Shown here: positions 46,511-54,911 of the stretch, piece after piece
How positions within the stretch are numbered: the stretch's first letter is position 1
How the letters are laid out: each line of letters begins with the position of its first letter
From: UPXZ01 sp047974405
GTDB taxonomy: Bacteria; Bacteroidota; Bacteroidia; Bacteroidales; Paludibacteraceae
Assembly (NCBI GenBank): GCA_047974405.1
Contig: JBKECI010000042.1
Span: 1 to 64,000 of the forward strand
Length of the DNA: 64,000 nucleotides
Direction of reading: 5' to 3'
Notes under the pieces: model-generated
The model's input: only the letters and a program-made list of their open reading frames with translations
Database searches by the model: none
Told to the model about the DNA's origin: nothing
Position numbers and translations under genes: made by a program

Positions 46511-47434
46511 TTATTCTATGCTTATTGCAGTTTCTTTATCTTTGTGCAGTTGTTTTTTAAGTTCTTCCAAGTTTCTGAATTTTATTTCGCCCCGTAAATA
46601 TTCTAAAAATTGTACTGTGATTGTTTTGTTGTAGATATTTTCATCAAAATCAAAAATATTAACTTCTATTTTCACATCATTACCGGCTTTTAGGGTGGGT
46701 CGATACCCGATATTCATCATCCCTCGATATATTTTATCCGCATAAAGTACATTTACAGCATATGCACCTGTCGCGGGAACAATTTTATCTTTTTCTTCCG
46801 GCACAATATTGGCGGTAGGAAATCCTATCTCGTGTCCTATACGATTGCCGGCAACTACTTTGCCCGACAACGAATAGGGATAGGTAAGTATCTTGTTTGC
46901 CTGTCCGATTTTTCCTTCCTGTATAAAATTCCGTATTTGCGAACTGCTTATCCGAGGGTAGCTTTTATCTACAAACTGTCCTATTTTCAACACGCTTATG
47001 CCTAGACTATTGCCTATTTCCACATAGTCGTCAAAACCCTGCTGGCGGTTGTAACCAAACCGATGATCGTGCCCCACGAGCAACACTTTTACTTTCAGTT
47101 GCTCCTGCAAAATATTTTTCATATACTCATACGCCGAAAAGTGAGAGAGTTGTTCAGTAAAATTCAACACAACACAAGCGTCTATCTCTGTTGCCGACAG
47201 CAATGCAATTTTTTCTTTTTGCGTAGTCAAAAGCTGTGGCTGAAAGGCTGCTTGCAACACCTTTCGGGGGTGTTTGTCAAAAGTAACTACAACGGCATTT
47301 AAATGGTTTTTTTGCGCAATTTCTTTAAGTTCCTGTAATAAAAAACGGTGTCCGGCATGGATTCCGTCAAAAAAACCGACTGTTGCCACGCAACCACCCC
47401 AAGGAACTATATCGTTTTGTTTAAAAATATACAT
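46511..47434 (-). CDS. ribF: Bifunctional riboflavin kinase/FAD synthetase
   Basis: 307 aa from the ATG at 47434; the longer frame begins with a TTG that overlaps the previous gene. N-terminal nucleotidyltransferase: VATVGFFDGIHAGHR and LLVGHDHRFGYNRQQG, YPRISSSQIR. C-terminal riboflavin kinase: NRIGHEIGFPTANI, GMMNIGYRPT, VEVNIFDF. Converts riboflavin to FMN and FAD. Follows the HAD gene by 19 nt; some HAD phosphatases serve the riboflavin pathway, which may be why they are adjacent. Confidence 0.95.
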   Translation of the reverse strand: MYIFKQNDIVPWGGCVATVGFFDGIHAGHRFLLQELKEIAQKNHLNAVVVTFDKHPRKVLQAAFQPQLLTTQKEKIALLSATEIDACVVLNFTEQLSHFSAYEYMKNILQEQLKVKVLLVGHDHRFGYNRQQGFDDYVEIGNSLGISVLKIGQFVDKSYPRISSSQIRNFIQEGKIGQANKILTYPYSLSGKVVAGNRIGHEIGFPTANIVPEEKDKIVPATGAYAVNVLYADKIYRGMMNIGYRPTLKAGNDVKIEVNIFDFDENIYNKTITVQFLEYLRGEIKFRNLEELKKQLHKDKETAISIE

Positions 47435-47453
47435 GGATGAGAATTGCGAGATA

Positions 47454-48080
47454 TTACATTCCAAAAACTTCCGGTTTCAATTCTGAGTAGGGTTCTACAA
47501 ACATTGTTTTAAAACCTATTTTCGCAGCTGTTTCAATATTGTGAAGTCCGTCGTCCAAAAACAGGCACTCTTCTGCGATTAATCCCCTATCTGCAAGTAC
47601 TGCCTCAAAGATATCTGCATTGGGTTTGTTCAAGTGCATTTGGAAAGAGAGAAAGCATTTGTCAAAATATTCATTTACGGAATGTCCGTCCACATTAAAC
47701 ATATTGTCTAAGCAATATTGATACGATAGTGTATTGGTATTGCTCAGCATATATACCTTGTATGTTTTTTTCAGTTTGATTAATAAATCTAATTTTGCAG
47801 GCGGTATGCTTACCAGCAACGAAGTCCATGCATAGTCTATTTGCTCGTCTGTTACAGGCTGTAAAGCATTTTCGCGTATTTTGTCTCTGAATTCTTCGGC
47901 AGTAATCAGCCCCAGTTCATAATCCAAGATAAACCCTCTTTGAAGTGTTGTACTAATCAAATCATCCATATTGGGTACACCAATCTTTTTGAAGTTATTT
48001 ACACATAATTTCCAGTCCAAATCAACAATTACTCCTCCCAAATCAAAAAATATTGCTTTTGTCTCCTTTTTACTATCCAT
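47454..48080 (-). CDS. HAD-IA family phosphatase
   Basis: 208 aa. Nucleophile Asp13 in FFDLGGVIVDLD, motif II in MLSNTN, motif III lysine in LNKPNADIF, and motif IV LFLDDGLHNIETAAKIG. The DLGGV variant and small cap (~18-85) are of the YihX/HAD-IA kind; YihX acts on glucose 1-phosphate, but the true substrate cannot be told. First gene of a minus-strand operon with ribF, M3 peptidase, DUF6427-like and DedA-like genes; divergent from the tRNA. Confidence 0.9.
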   Translation of the reverse strand: MDSKKETKAIFFDLGGVIVDLDWKLCVNNFKKIGVPNMDDLISTTLQRGFILDYELGLITAEEFRDKIRENALQPVTDEQIDYAWTSLLVSIPPAKLDLLIKLKKTYKVYMLSNTNTLSYQYCLDNMFNVDGHSVNEYFDKCFLSFQMHLNKPNADIFEAVLADRGLIAEECLFLDDGLHNIETAAKIGFKTMFVEPYSELKPEVFGM

Positions 48081-48181
48081 TTTATTAAAAAAATTAGCGA
48101 TAATTTTTTCTATTGTTCAAAATTTATTACTTTTGCAGTCGCTTTGCAAAGATAATACATTTTTTGCAAACCGAAGAAGAG

Positions 48182-48256
48182 GGGCCCATAGCTCAGTTGG
48201 TTAGTAGCACCTGACTCATAATCAGGGGGTCGCTGGTTCAAGCCCAGCTGGGCCCA
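48182..48256 (+). tRNA. tRNA with CAT anticodon (Met or lysidine-type Ile)
   Basis: 75 nt. Acceptor GGGCCCA pairs with TGGGCCC; anticodon stem CCTGA/TCAGG encloses CTCATAA, anticodon CAT; T arm GCTGGTTCAAGCCCAGC. The acceptor and T arm look closer to tRNA-Ile2 than to elongator Met, but the identity depends on TilS modification and is left open. Not an initiator (no three-GC anticodon stem). D arm is odd: TTAGTAGC has one extra T, so C13-U22 cannot pair. TACTTTTG at 48128-48135 fits the -7 box. CCA not encoded. Confidence 0.9.
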
Positions 48257-48260
48257 CAAT

Positions 48261-48306
48261 AAGGAATCAAGCTTTTGCAGCAATGTAGAAACTTGATTCC
48301 TTTTTA
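48261..48306 (+). terminator. Terminator after the CAT tRNA
   Basis: AAGGAATCAAG (48261-48271) pairs perfectly with CTTGATTCCTT (48292-48302), 20-nt loop, ending in a run of Ts. Confidence 0.85.
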
Positions 48307-48380
48307 TACATTTGGTTGCTTTCCATTAAAGAACCACATAGGCTATTTTAAAAGTAAAAAAATCCGGTATATTATTCTTC

Positions 48381-48725
48381 TTACTTTACAGCCTTTGTAT
48401 TTTTTTTTATCTGATGCTTGGTATAAAAATATCCAATGGTAAAGGTAGGCACAAAGTCTAAAAAAGGTACAAGTTCTTCAATCAAACTTACCACGCTCCC
48501 AACGGCTCCTGTCATACCTCTAAAGCTACGGTAAAATATCATAGCGGAGACGGGTCCCCATATCATATCACCCCATTCGCCCGTAAAAGGGAGCGCGTAA
48601 GTTGCCATACCCAGCAAATCCATTATCACACAAAAGGTCAGATTGGGTAATTGCGTGTTTAAGTCGCTGCTGCCCGTCGTATTTTTAGTCTGTTTCAAAT
48701 GGTTGATTATTGATTTTGTACTCAT
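48381..48725 (-). CDS. Conserved hypothetical membrane protein
   Basis: 114 aa, two or three hydrophobic segments: LTFCVIMDLLGMATYALPFTG, WGPVSAMIFYRSF and VPFLDFVPTFTIGYFY. The polar Asp/Gly-rich spots between them (GEWGDMIWGP) are conserved in homologous small proteins of Bacteroidota, to my recollection without known function. Basic C-terminal tail KHQIKKNTKAVK suggests a cytosolic end. Single gene with its own upstream region. Confidence 0.7.
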   Translation of the reverse strand: MSTKSIINHLKQTKNTTGSSDLNTQLPNLTFCVIMDLLGMATYALPFTGEWGDMIWGPVSAMIFYRSFRGMTGAVGSVVSLIEELVPFLDFVPTFTIGYFYTKHQIKKNTKAVK

Positions 48726-48987
48726 TGCTTATCTGTTTTGTGCAAGACGTCATTTCTTCTACCTATTTTTTTTTTCGAAAAACATGCCGACTTTGATTAA
48801 ACTATAAAAATTGCACACAAAAATCATACCCCTTACCTTTTCCCGTTTTTTTTAGCGCCAAAAGAAAATAGAATTAGTGTAAAATTCAGTCAAAAACATC
48901 CCATAGAATACAAAAACAAATCATACTCCATTGATTTTTATTTTCCTCTTTCTATATTTGCTTTTTGTAATACAAATACCAATTAAT

Positions 48988-51900
48988 ATGCACACGAAAA
49001 AGCACGCTCATATCTTGTTTGTTTTAATAGGAATGATATCATCATGGTCGTTTCTTGCTGCAAAAAGTAGTTTGACGGCAGGTAAAGAGTACTTTTTGTA
49101 TAATGTGCATTACGGCAGAGTTTTAGGACAAAAGGCGGATAGAACCCCCGGCTTGTCCATATTAGGTATTAATCCTAATAGCGACAGCTATATTTTTGTA
49201 GCCGAAACTACCGGAACAAACGAATATTTTTATCTAAAACAAAAAAGTACCGGCAAATATCTTACTGCGAGTACTGCCAATTCATTTTCAGTAACATTTT
49301 CATCAGCAGGAGTTACCGATAATTATCTTTGGAGCATTACCACAGGAACGGAAGGGAGTATATCTTCAAAAAAATCGCCCTCCAAGCTACTCGGCTGTGA
49401 TACGGGAAAAGAGAACGATACCTATGTAAGTGTTTTTTACGACAAACTGCAAAACGCTCCAACCCAATGGCAAATCGTTGATGCCGACAATGGATTGGAG
49501 CAGGGAAGAAAGCAGTTATATTTAAGTGTTTTGGAGCGGAGTATAAAAAAAGGGATGCGAATGTCGCAACAACAGAACTATCTCGAAAATTTACGGACAA
49601 AAGTATCAAACCAAACATTGATAGCGCAAGCCACTTACAACAATGCTTCTGCAAAAACATTGGCAGAAATCATCGAATCATTGGAAAGTTTGCAGTCTGC
49701 CCTTTTAGAATGTTTCGCCACAGACACTCAAACTCTGCTTACGGGGGATAACTTTGACGTGAACGATGTGTTTACTCTGGCTTTGAACGGACTGAAATTT
49801 GCCGGCGATGGAGAGTTTTCCGTACTGGTAAGAAACGGAAAGGGAAAAGGAGCGATAATAGAGATAGCTCCAGACAAAATTTCGATTGATGATGAGATAG
49901 TTGCAGAAAACTTAACAGTTTTAACAGACCCTGCCGACTATCAATTTGCATTTACGGAAAATACGATAAAAATTTATAGGAATAATACTTTTTTAGGAAC
50001 AAAAAAAACCTTTTCTGTACCCACGTACACCTCAAATGGAACAAATCCCGAATGGAGTTTGCTGGGAGCAACTACACTTGACTCTTATATCCCCGAAGTT
50101 GTAAGTGCCTCCAATGCCGTAAGTCAAGGAGACCCTGTAACGGATAAATACGGAAACAATGTAAGGCATGCCGTTTTTATCCAGAAACAAAATTTGACAC
50201 TTTCAACACCCGTAGATTTTCATATAATGAACGAAACAGACGCTTTGCTAAACTCCACCATAGACTTAGCAAATGATAAAGCTTGGGTAATACTTGACAA
50301 TACTTTACCATCCGATGCAATCCAAAATTATCTTTCCTCCTTTACCATAAATGGATCGAAAGCCATAAACAACTACAATGTAAGGGTAGGAGTGTATTTG
50401 AACGGTACGCTGATAATGCCTTACAGTAGTGTGGTAAAACCTTTTACAGGATTCAGCAATGAGAACTACGGCGGAGATATTTCCGAACTGAAATTAGGGG
50501 CAAATGAACTAGGCAACACATCCAACGCATTTCAAAGTTTCACGCTGAAAAGAGGCTATATGGCTACCGTTGCAAGTGGAGCAAACGGTGGTGGATACAG
50601 TAGAGTTTACGTGGCAGACCATCAAGATATAAATATCCCCATATTACCTCAAGCGCTCAACAGACGAATATCTTCCGTCCACATCAAAAAATGGAATTAT
50701 GTCTCCAAAAAAGGGTGGTGCAGCACAACAAGCAATGCCGCCATCGCTACCGAATGTAAAAAAATGAGAGCTACATGGTTTTACACGTGGAGTGCAGACA
50801 GAGGTAGCACAAGTGATACAGAGTATATCCCCATCAAAGGACACTTGTATTGGCCATCAACAAGTCAAATCAATGGACAAATAAACAGCACACACGTACT
50901 CAGTTTCAACGAGCCGGAACATTCCGAACAGCACACTTCCGACAAATGTTCGTGTGGCGGAGTCATCAGTGCTTGGACTGCCTGCACCAAAACTCCCGAC
51001 TTTCAACCGTCTGGCATGCGTATAGGTTCTCCTGCCCCTACCGATGCAAGTTGGCTCACAGAATATATAGGACACTGCAACGATATGGCTTACCGATGCG
51101 ATTTTGTAGTGATGCACTGCTACTGGGGAACAAACGAAGCGCCCAATGCCGCCTCATGGTACAGTCAGTTGAAGTCTATCTACGACAAGACCAAACGCCC
51201 CATTTGGATTACCGAATGGAACAACGGTGCGTCATGGACTACCGAAAGCTGGCCATCAGGCTACGGCGACAAGCTCGAAAAAAATAAAAATACAATCAGA
51301 GAGATTCTCAACGTACTTGACACCTGTCGCTTTGTGGAACGATATTCTATCTACAATTGGGACTCGTACTATCGCGCAATGATAAATACCGACGATGGTT
51401 GGGTTACACCTGCAGGACAAGTTTATAGAGACAATAAATCTACTTTTGCATACAATGCCGACGTACAGTTTGTACCCGTGTGGTGGGTCCCCAGTCTGAA
51501 AACGGTTTCGCTGAAAGCCAAAATCAACTCGTTGGATGGTAAAATAGTGTTTACCGTCTCCAACGACAATGGAGATATGACGGACAAACTGATTATCCAA
51601 CGTAAAAAAAGTGACGGTACGTTTGAAAACTTTTACACTGAAAATAATCGCTCCACTTTCGATACCAATACAAACACTTATTCTTTTGATTTGGGCGGAA
51701 TCAATCCAGAAAATGATGAGTTCCGATTGTATATTACCACTACCTCGGGGGGCGAAACATACAGCAATACTATCGGGTTGGGATATTTGGTCAACCCCAA
51801 TATTATTACAGCAAGCAAAACTACAGTGGAAGGATGGACTTGTTTGAAATCTGCAGCAAATGGATATACCAAAGCTACCAATGACACCTATCTGGAAGTA

Positions 51901-53025
51901 TGGAATTCTTCGCCAATAGGGATGTATTTCGATTATTATCAGGATGTAACAGAATTGGCAGAAGGTGTTTACGAGCTTTCAGCAGCTTGTTTCAATAGCA
52001 CAAATGGTGTAGCGGGCAGTAGCGTAAACGGACATGTAGGACTATATGCACAAGCAGATGGTATAGAGTACTTTGCACCCGTAACCAACGATAGCGAGTT
52101 GAATACTCAAGTACGGCAAACGATTGCCTATATTGCTGTAAAACACAGAAAATTACGGATAGGAATAAAGAATATCGGAGAAATGAGTGCCCGGTGGGCA
52201 GGAGCAGACGAATTTAAACTCAAATATATAGGAACAATTGAAGGAGTACTTACCGAAGGATATGATAAATTCAAAGAAAATATGCAAAACATTTCGGACG
52301 AAAGATATTTGAAACTTTTTGTGTGGAATGAGGAAAAAACTACCGCCGACGCAGGAAAGGTAATAATAAATCCCGATTGCTTGCGAAACGACACTTACGG
52401 TTGGGCAGCAAACAACATTGACTTCTCATCGGGAGGGGCTTTTGACGGTATTTCGTCAAACAACTACTGGAACAAATGGAGCAGCACCGATTATACCTCC
52501 GAGATGTATCAAGACCTGAGTTTCCTACCCGAAGGTTCATACTCTTTGAACGCTATGTTAAGATGTTCTATCGGAGGAAAAATGAAACTTTATATGATAG
52601 ACAACCACTCTCCCGACTCAACATCTGCAATGCTTACAGGAACAGGAATTACCCCTCCACCAAACAGCGCATATCCCGACGGTTGGAATAAGATTACCAC
52701 AGAAAAGATAGAAATACGGAGAGGGGAAAATTTGAGAATCGGGTTTATTACAACGATGAAAAATCAATGGTGGAGTGCAGACCATTTTACCCTGACCTAC
52801 GAGCCTTTGAAGTCTTTGGGTGTAAAAAAGTATCGGAACGATAATATACAAATAGTCACCAAAGGAGAATCTGTTGAGATTACAACAAAAGAATCTGTCA
52901 ATATCGTCATATATACCCTTTCAGGAAAATTGATTTATATGCAAAAAGTAGATGCCGGCATTAATCGTATAGCCATGTCAAAGGGAATTTATCTTATCAA
53001 CGACCAAAAAATCATTGTCCGATAA
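48988..53025 (+). CDS. Giant secreted GH128-like glycosidase, T9SS cargo
   Basis: 1345 aa from the ATG at 48988 (an in-frame TTG 57 nt upstream is less likely). Signal peptide ~1-26 (FLAAKS). Ricin-like trefoil ~28-165. A helical/linker part ~170-250 and Ig-like domains ~260-530. Glyco_hydro_cc barrel ~555-820 with acid/base Glu642 in LSFNEPEH and nucleophile Glu743 in WITEWNNG, as in GH128 beta-1,3-glucanases. Two jelly-roll binding domains follow at ~920-1060 and ~1110-1280, then a T9SS sorting tail ending YLINDQKIIVR. Beta-1,3-glucan is the likely substrate from family precedent. Confidence 0.87.
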   Translation: MHTKKHAHILFVLIGMISSWSFLAAKSSLTAGKEYFLYNVHYGRVLGQKADRTPGLSILGINPNSDSYIFVAETTGTNEYFYLKQKSTGKYLTASTANSFSVTFSSAGVTDNYLWSITTGTEGSISSKKSPSKLLGCDTGKENDTYVSVFYDKLQNAPTQWQIVDADNGLEQGRKQLYLSVLERSIKKGMRMSQQQNYLENLRTKVSNQTLIAQATYNNASAKTLAEIIESLESLQSALLECFATDTQTLLTGDNFDVNDVFTLALNGLKFAGDGEFSVLVRNGKGKGAIIEIAPDKISIDDEIVAENLTVLTDPADYQFAFTENTIKIYRNNTFLGTKKTFSVPTYTSNGTNPEWSLLGATTLDSYIPEVVSASNAVSQGDPVTDKYGNNVRHAVFIQKQNLTLSTPVDFHIMNETDALLNSTIDLANDKAWVILDNTLPSDAIQNYLSSFTINGSKAINNYNVRVGVYLNGTLIMPYSSVVKPFTGFSNENYGGDISELKLGANELGNTSNAFQSFTLKRGYMATVASGANGGGYSRVYVADHQDINIPILPQALNRRISSVHIKKWNYVSKKGWCSTTSNAAIATECKKMRATWFYTWSADRGSTSDTEYIPIKGHLYWPSTSQINGQINSTHVLSFNEPEHSEQHTSDKCSCGGVISAWTACTKTPDFQPSGMRIGSPAPTDASWLTEYIGHCNDMAYRCDFVVMHCYWGTNEAPNAASWYSQLKSIYDKTKRPIWITEWNNGASWTTESWPSGYGDKLEKNKNTIREILNVLDTCRFVERYSIYNWDSYYRAMINTDDGWVTPAGQVYRDNKSTFAYNADVQFVPVWWVPSLKTVSLKAKINSLDGKIVFTVSNDNGDMTDKLIIQRKKSDGTFENFYTENNRSTFDTNTNTYSFDLGGINPENDEFRLYITTTSGGETYSNTIGLGYLVNPNIITASKTTVEGWTCLKSAANGYTKATNDTYLEVWNSSPIGMYFDYYQDVTELAEGVYELSAACFNSTNGVAGSSVNGHVGLYAQADGIEYFAPVTNDSELNTQVRQTIAYIAVKHRKLRIGIKNIGEMSARWAGADEFKLKYIGTIEGVLTEGYDKFKENMQNISDERYLKLFVWNEEKTTADAGKVIINPDCLRNDTYGWAANNIDFSSGGAFDGISSNNYWNKWSSTDYTSEMYQDLSFLPEGSYSLNAMLRCSIGGKMKLYMIDNHSPDSTSAMLTGTGITPPPNSAYPDGWNKITTEKIEIRRGENLRIGFITTMKNQWWSADHFTLTYEPLKSLGVKKYRNDNIQIVTKGESVEITTKESVNIVIYTLSGKLIYMQKVDAGINRIAMSKGIYLINDQKIIVR

Positions 53026-53213
53026 TCTTTCTCTATAGTCACCAGTGCCTAAGCGTATGATTTTATAGTTGCACACTTGTTTCGTGATACTGATTATTTT
53101 ACCCTATCCAAAACTCAGTCTAATAAGTTTAAATCAACAGCATTGTAAACATCTTCGAGGAAACTGATTAAAAGGAACGCTACCTTTATTAGAAATTTGA
53201 TTATTTCAAAAGC
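53026..53213. other. Short convergent intergenic region
   Basis: 188 nt between GH128-like (+) and WG-repeat (-) genes. A weak AAAGG/CCTTT hairpin near 53170-53190 may terminate either gene; nothing else is visible. Confidence 0.4.
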
Positions 53214-54674
53214 TTAAGCATCATTTATATCATCCGTATCATCGGCCAATTTTCTAATCAGATTGCCCAATGAAACAATTTCTTCCAAATCGGGATAAGC
53301 AAAATCTAAGGATAGGACTTTATCTTCTTCGCTTAGTCCAATCGGAATATAAGTACGATTAATCCATTCCTGTTCATCTAAAGTTTGTAAAGGTTCCATT
53401 CGTATTTTACTATCAAAACTCTCGCGAGCCATATCTACAAGGGAATCTTCAGAAGAGCCTCCTACTTTAAAAACAAAAGTGGTATCATTCATAAACAAAG
53501 GAATTGCTTTGTAGGGAAAATGCAACAAGAACACCTGATATTGCTCTCCTACCCGATAAACATCCATTACTTTAAAATAAGAATTGTAATGAAGTGTGGA
53601 AAGTTTCCATGTAGCCACATCGGGATTTTGCCGACAAATATCTTCTATCTCAAAAAGCCTTGCGGTATGTGCTGAGGCTACAATAAAACGAAGGCGACTT
53701 ATTGGCTTTTGGGCTTTGGTGGTTACATCAATAAAAGCGCCCGCCCGAATAATTCTTCCTTTTTTATAAATCTGATCTACATCGACAGGGGAATTTGTAT
53801 CCCTGTAATAAAATGTCAATCCAGGCAATGTCCAGTTGATAACCTTTTCAAGAAAGTCTTTATCCAACTGATTATTTTCGTAGCAAACTTGCCGAATAAC
53901 ACCAGATGGTTCCAATACAAAAAGATTACCATCCATCACGGCATTGAAACAATTCTCCTCCCTATCCCATTGAATGCCATCATATATTGGAGGAAACAAA
54001 AACACACCGGATTTGTGAGCAATCCCGTATTTTTTATTTAAGGCAAAAATAGCAAGTCCGTTATCATCAAATTTGCCCATCCAATCGAACCACAATTGAA
54101 AAAGCGGCTCTCCAAAGGGATTGAGATAACCATACAAACGAGGTTTTAATCGGGCATAAAACAAATTGTTGGTACAATTCTCAATTTCATAGTATTGAAA
54201 AGGAGTGATTTTATTTCCTTTTGTATCAATTAATCCCCACTTTGTATCTATTTTAGCCGGTGCAACGCCATTTACAAAACGACCGATTTGTTGAAATTTC
54301 ATTTTAGGAGAAATATGCTTTATTCCGTTACGGTCGATTGTCCCCCAGTAAATACCCGTTTCAAACTGCGCAAAACCTTCCTCGTCAAAAGGCTTTACAT
54401 TATCGTATTCAAAAGGAATGATTACATTTCCCTTGTTATCAATCAAACCGCAACAATGGCGCGCTATATAAGCACGAGCGTAGTTGCCTTCAAAAATAGG
54501 TCGGTCGGAAAACTGACAAGGGATGACCAACCGACCCTCATCGTTGATAAAACCCCATTTCCCTCCAGCTTTAACTCCCAATAAGCCATTGTAAAACCAA
54601 AATCCTGTTTCATCATATTTTTGAGAGGCTTGTGCCCTGGCTTTTATTTCTTTGTCGGTTTCCTGCACGTTCAT
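53214..54674 (-). CDS. WG-repeat protein
   Basis: 486 aa from the ATG at 54674; a TTG nine codons upstream is also in frame. No signal peptide. Residues ~20-250 hold at least six WG-type repeats of the form WGFINDEGRLVIPCQF, CGLIDNKGNVIIPFEY, WGTIDRNGIKHI, WGLIDTKGNKITPFQY, YGIAHKSGVFLFPPIY, a beta-propeller-like scaffold. The C-terminal ~240 residues are unrelated and acidic at the end (LADDTDDINDA); I do not recognise them. WG-repeat proteins often serve as scaffolds or effectors in bacterial conflict or surface systems, but nothing around this gene supports a specific role. Confidence 0.82.
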   Translation of the reverse strand: MNVQETDKEIKARAQASQKYDETGFWFYNGLLGVKAGGKWGFINDEGRLVIPCQFSDRPIFEGNYARAYIARHCCGLIDNKGNVIIPFEYDNVKPFDEEGFAQFETGIYWGTIDRNGIKHISPKMKFQQIGRFVNGVAPAKIDTKWGLIDTKGNKITPFQYYEIENCTNNLFYARLKPRLYGYLNPFGEPLFQLWFDWMGKFDDNGLAIFALNKKYGIAHKSGVFLFPPIYDGIQWDREENCFNAVMDGNLFVLEPSGVIRQVCYENNQLDKDFLEKVINWTLPGLTFYYRDTNSPVDVDQIYKKGRIIRAGAFIDVTTKAQKPISRLRFIVASAHTARLFEIEDICRQNPDVATWKLSTLHYNSYFKVMDVYRVGEQYQVFLLHFPYKAIPLFMNDTTFVFKVGGSSEDSLVDMARESFDSKIRMEPLQTLDEQEWINRTYIPIGLSEEDKVLSLDFAYPDLEEIVSLGNLIRKLADDTDDINDA

Positions 54675-54911
54675 AAACTTTTCAATTGATTTCTTATCCA
54701 ATAAGGAGAAAACTTATTCACAAGACACTTGTTATTAGACGTGAAACGCTTAGGAAACAACATACAATACAGACTAACAATATCTTATCAAATTTGACAC
54801 TTTACGATTAACACCTAACAATTTACGCCTTGTCTAAATTATTGTTACTACTTATCAATTTACCTTTGACAGGGCAAGTTACAGCGATTTTTTGAGATGG
54901 CAAACGACCAG

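Noticed and set aside
53214..54674. Defence-system island around the WG-repeat protein
   Set aside because: No nuclease, reverse transcriptase, TIR, helicase or toxin gene is adjacent; its neighbours are ordinary glycosidases.
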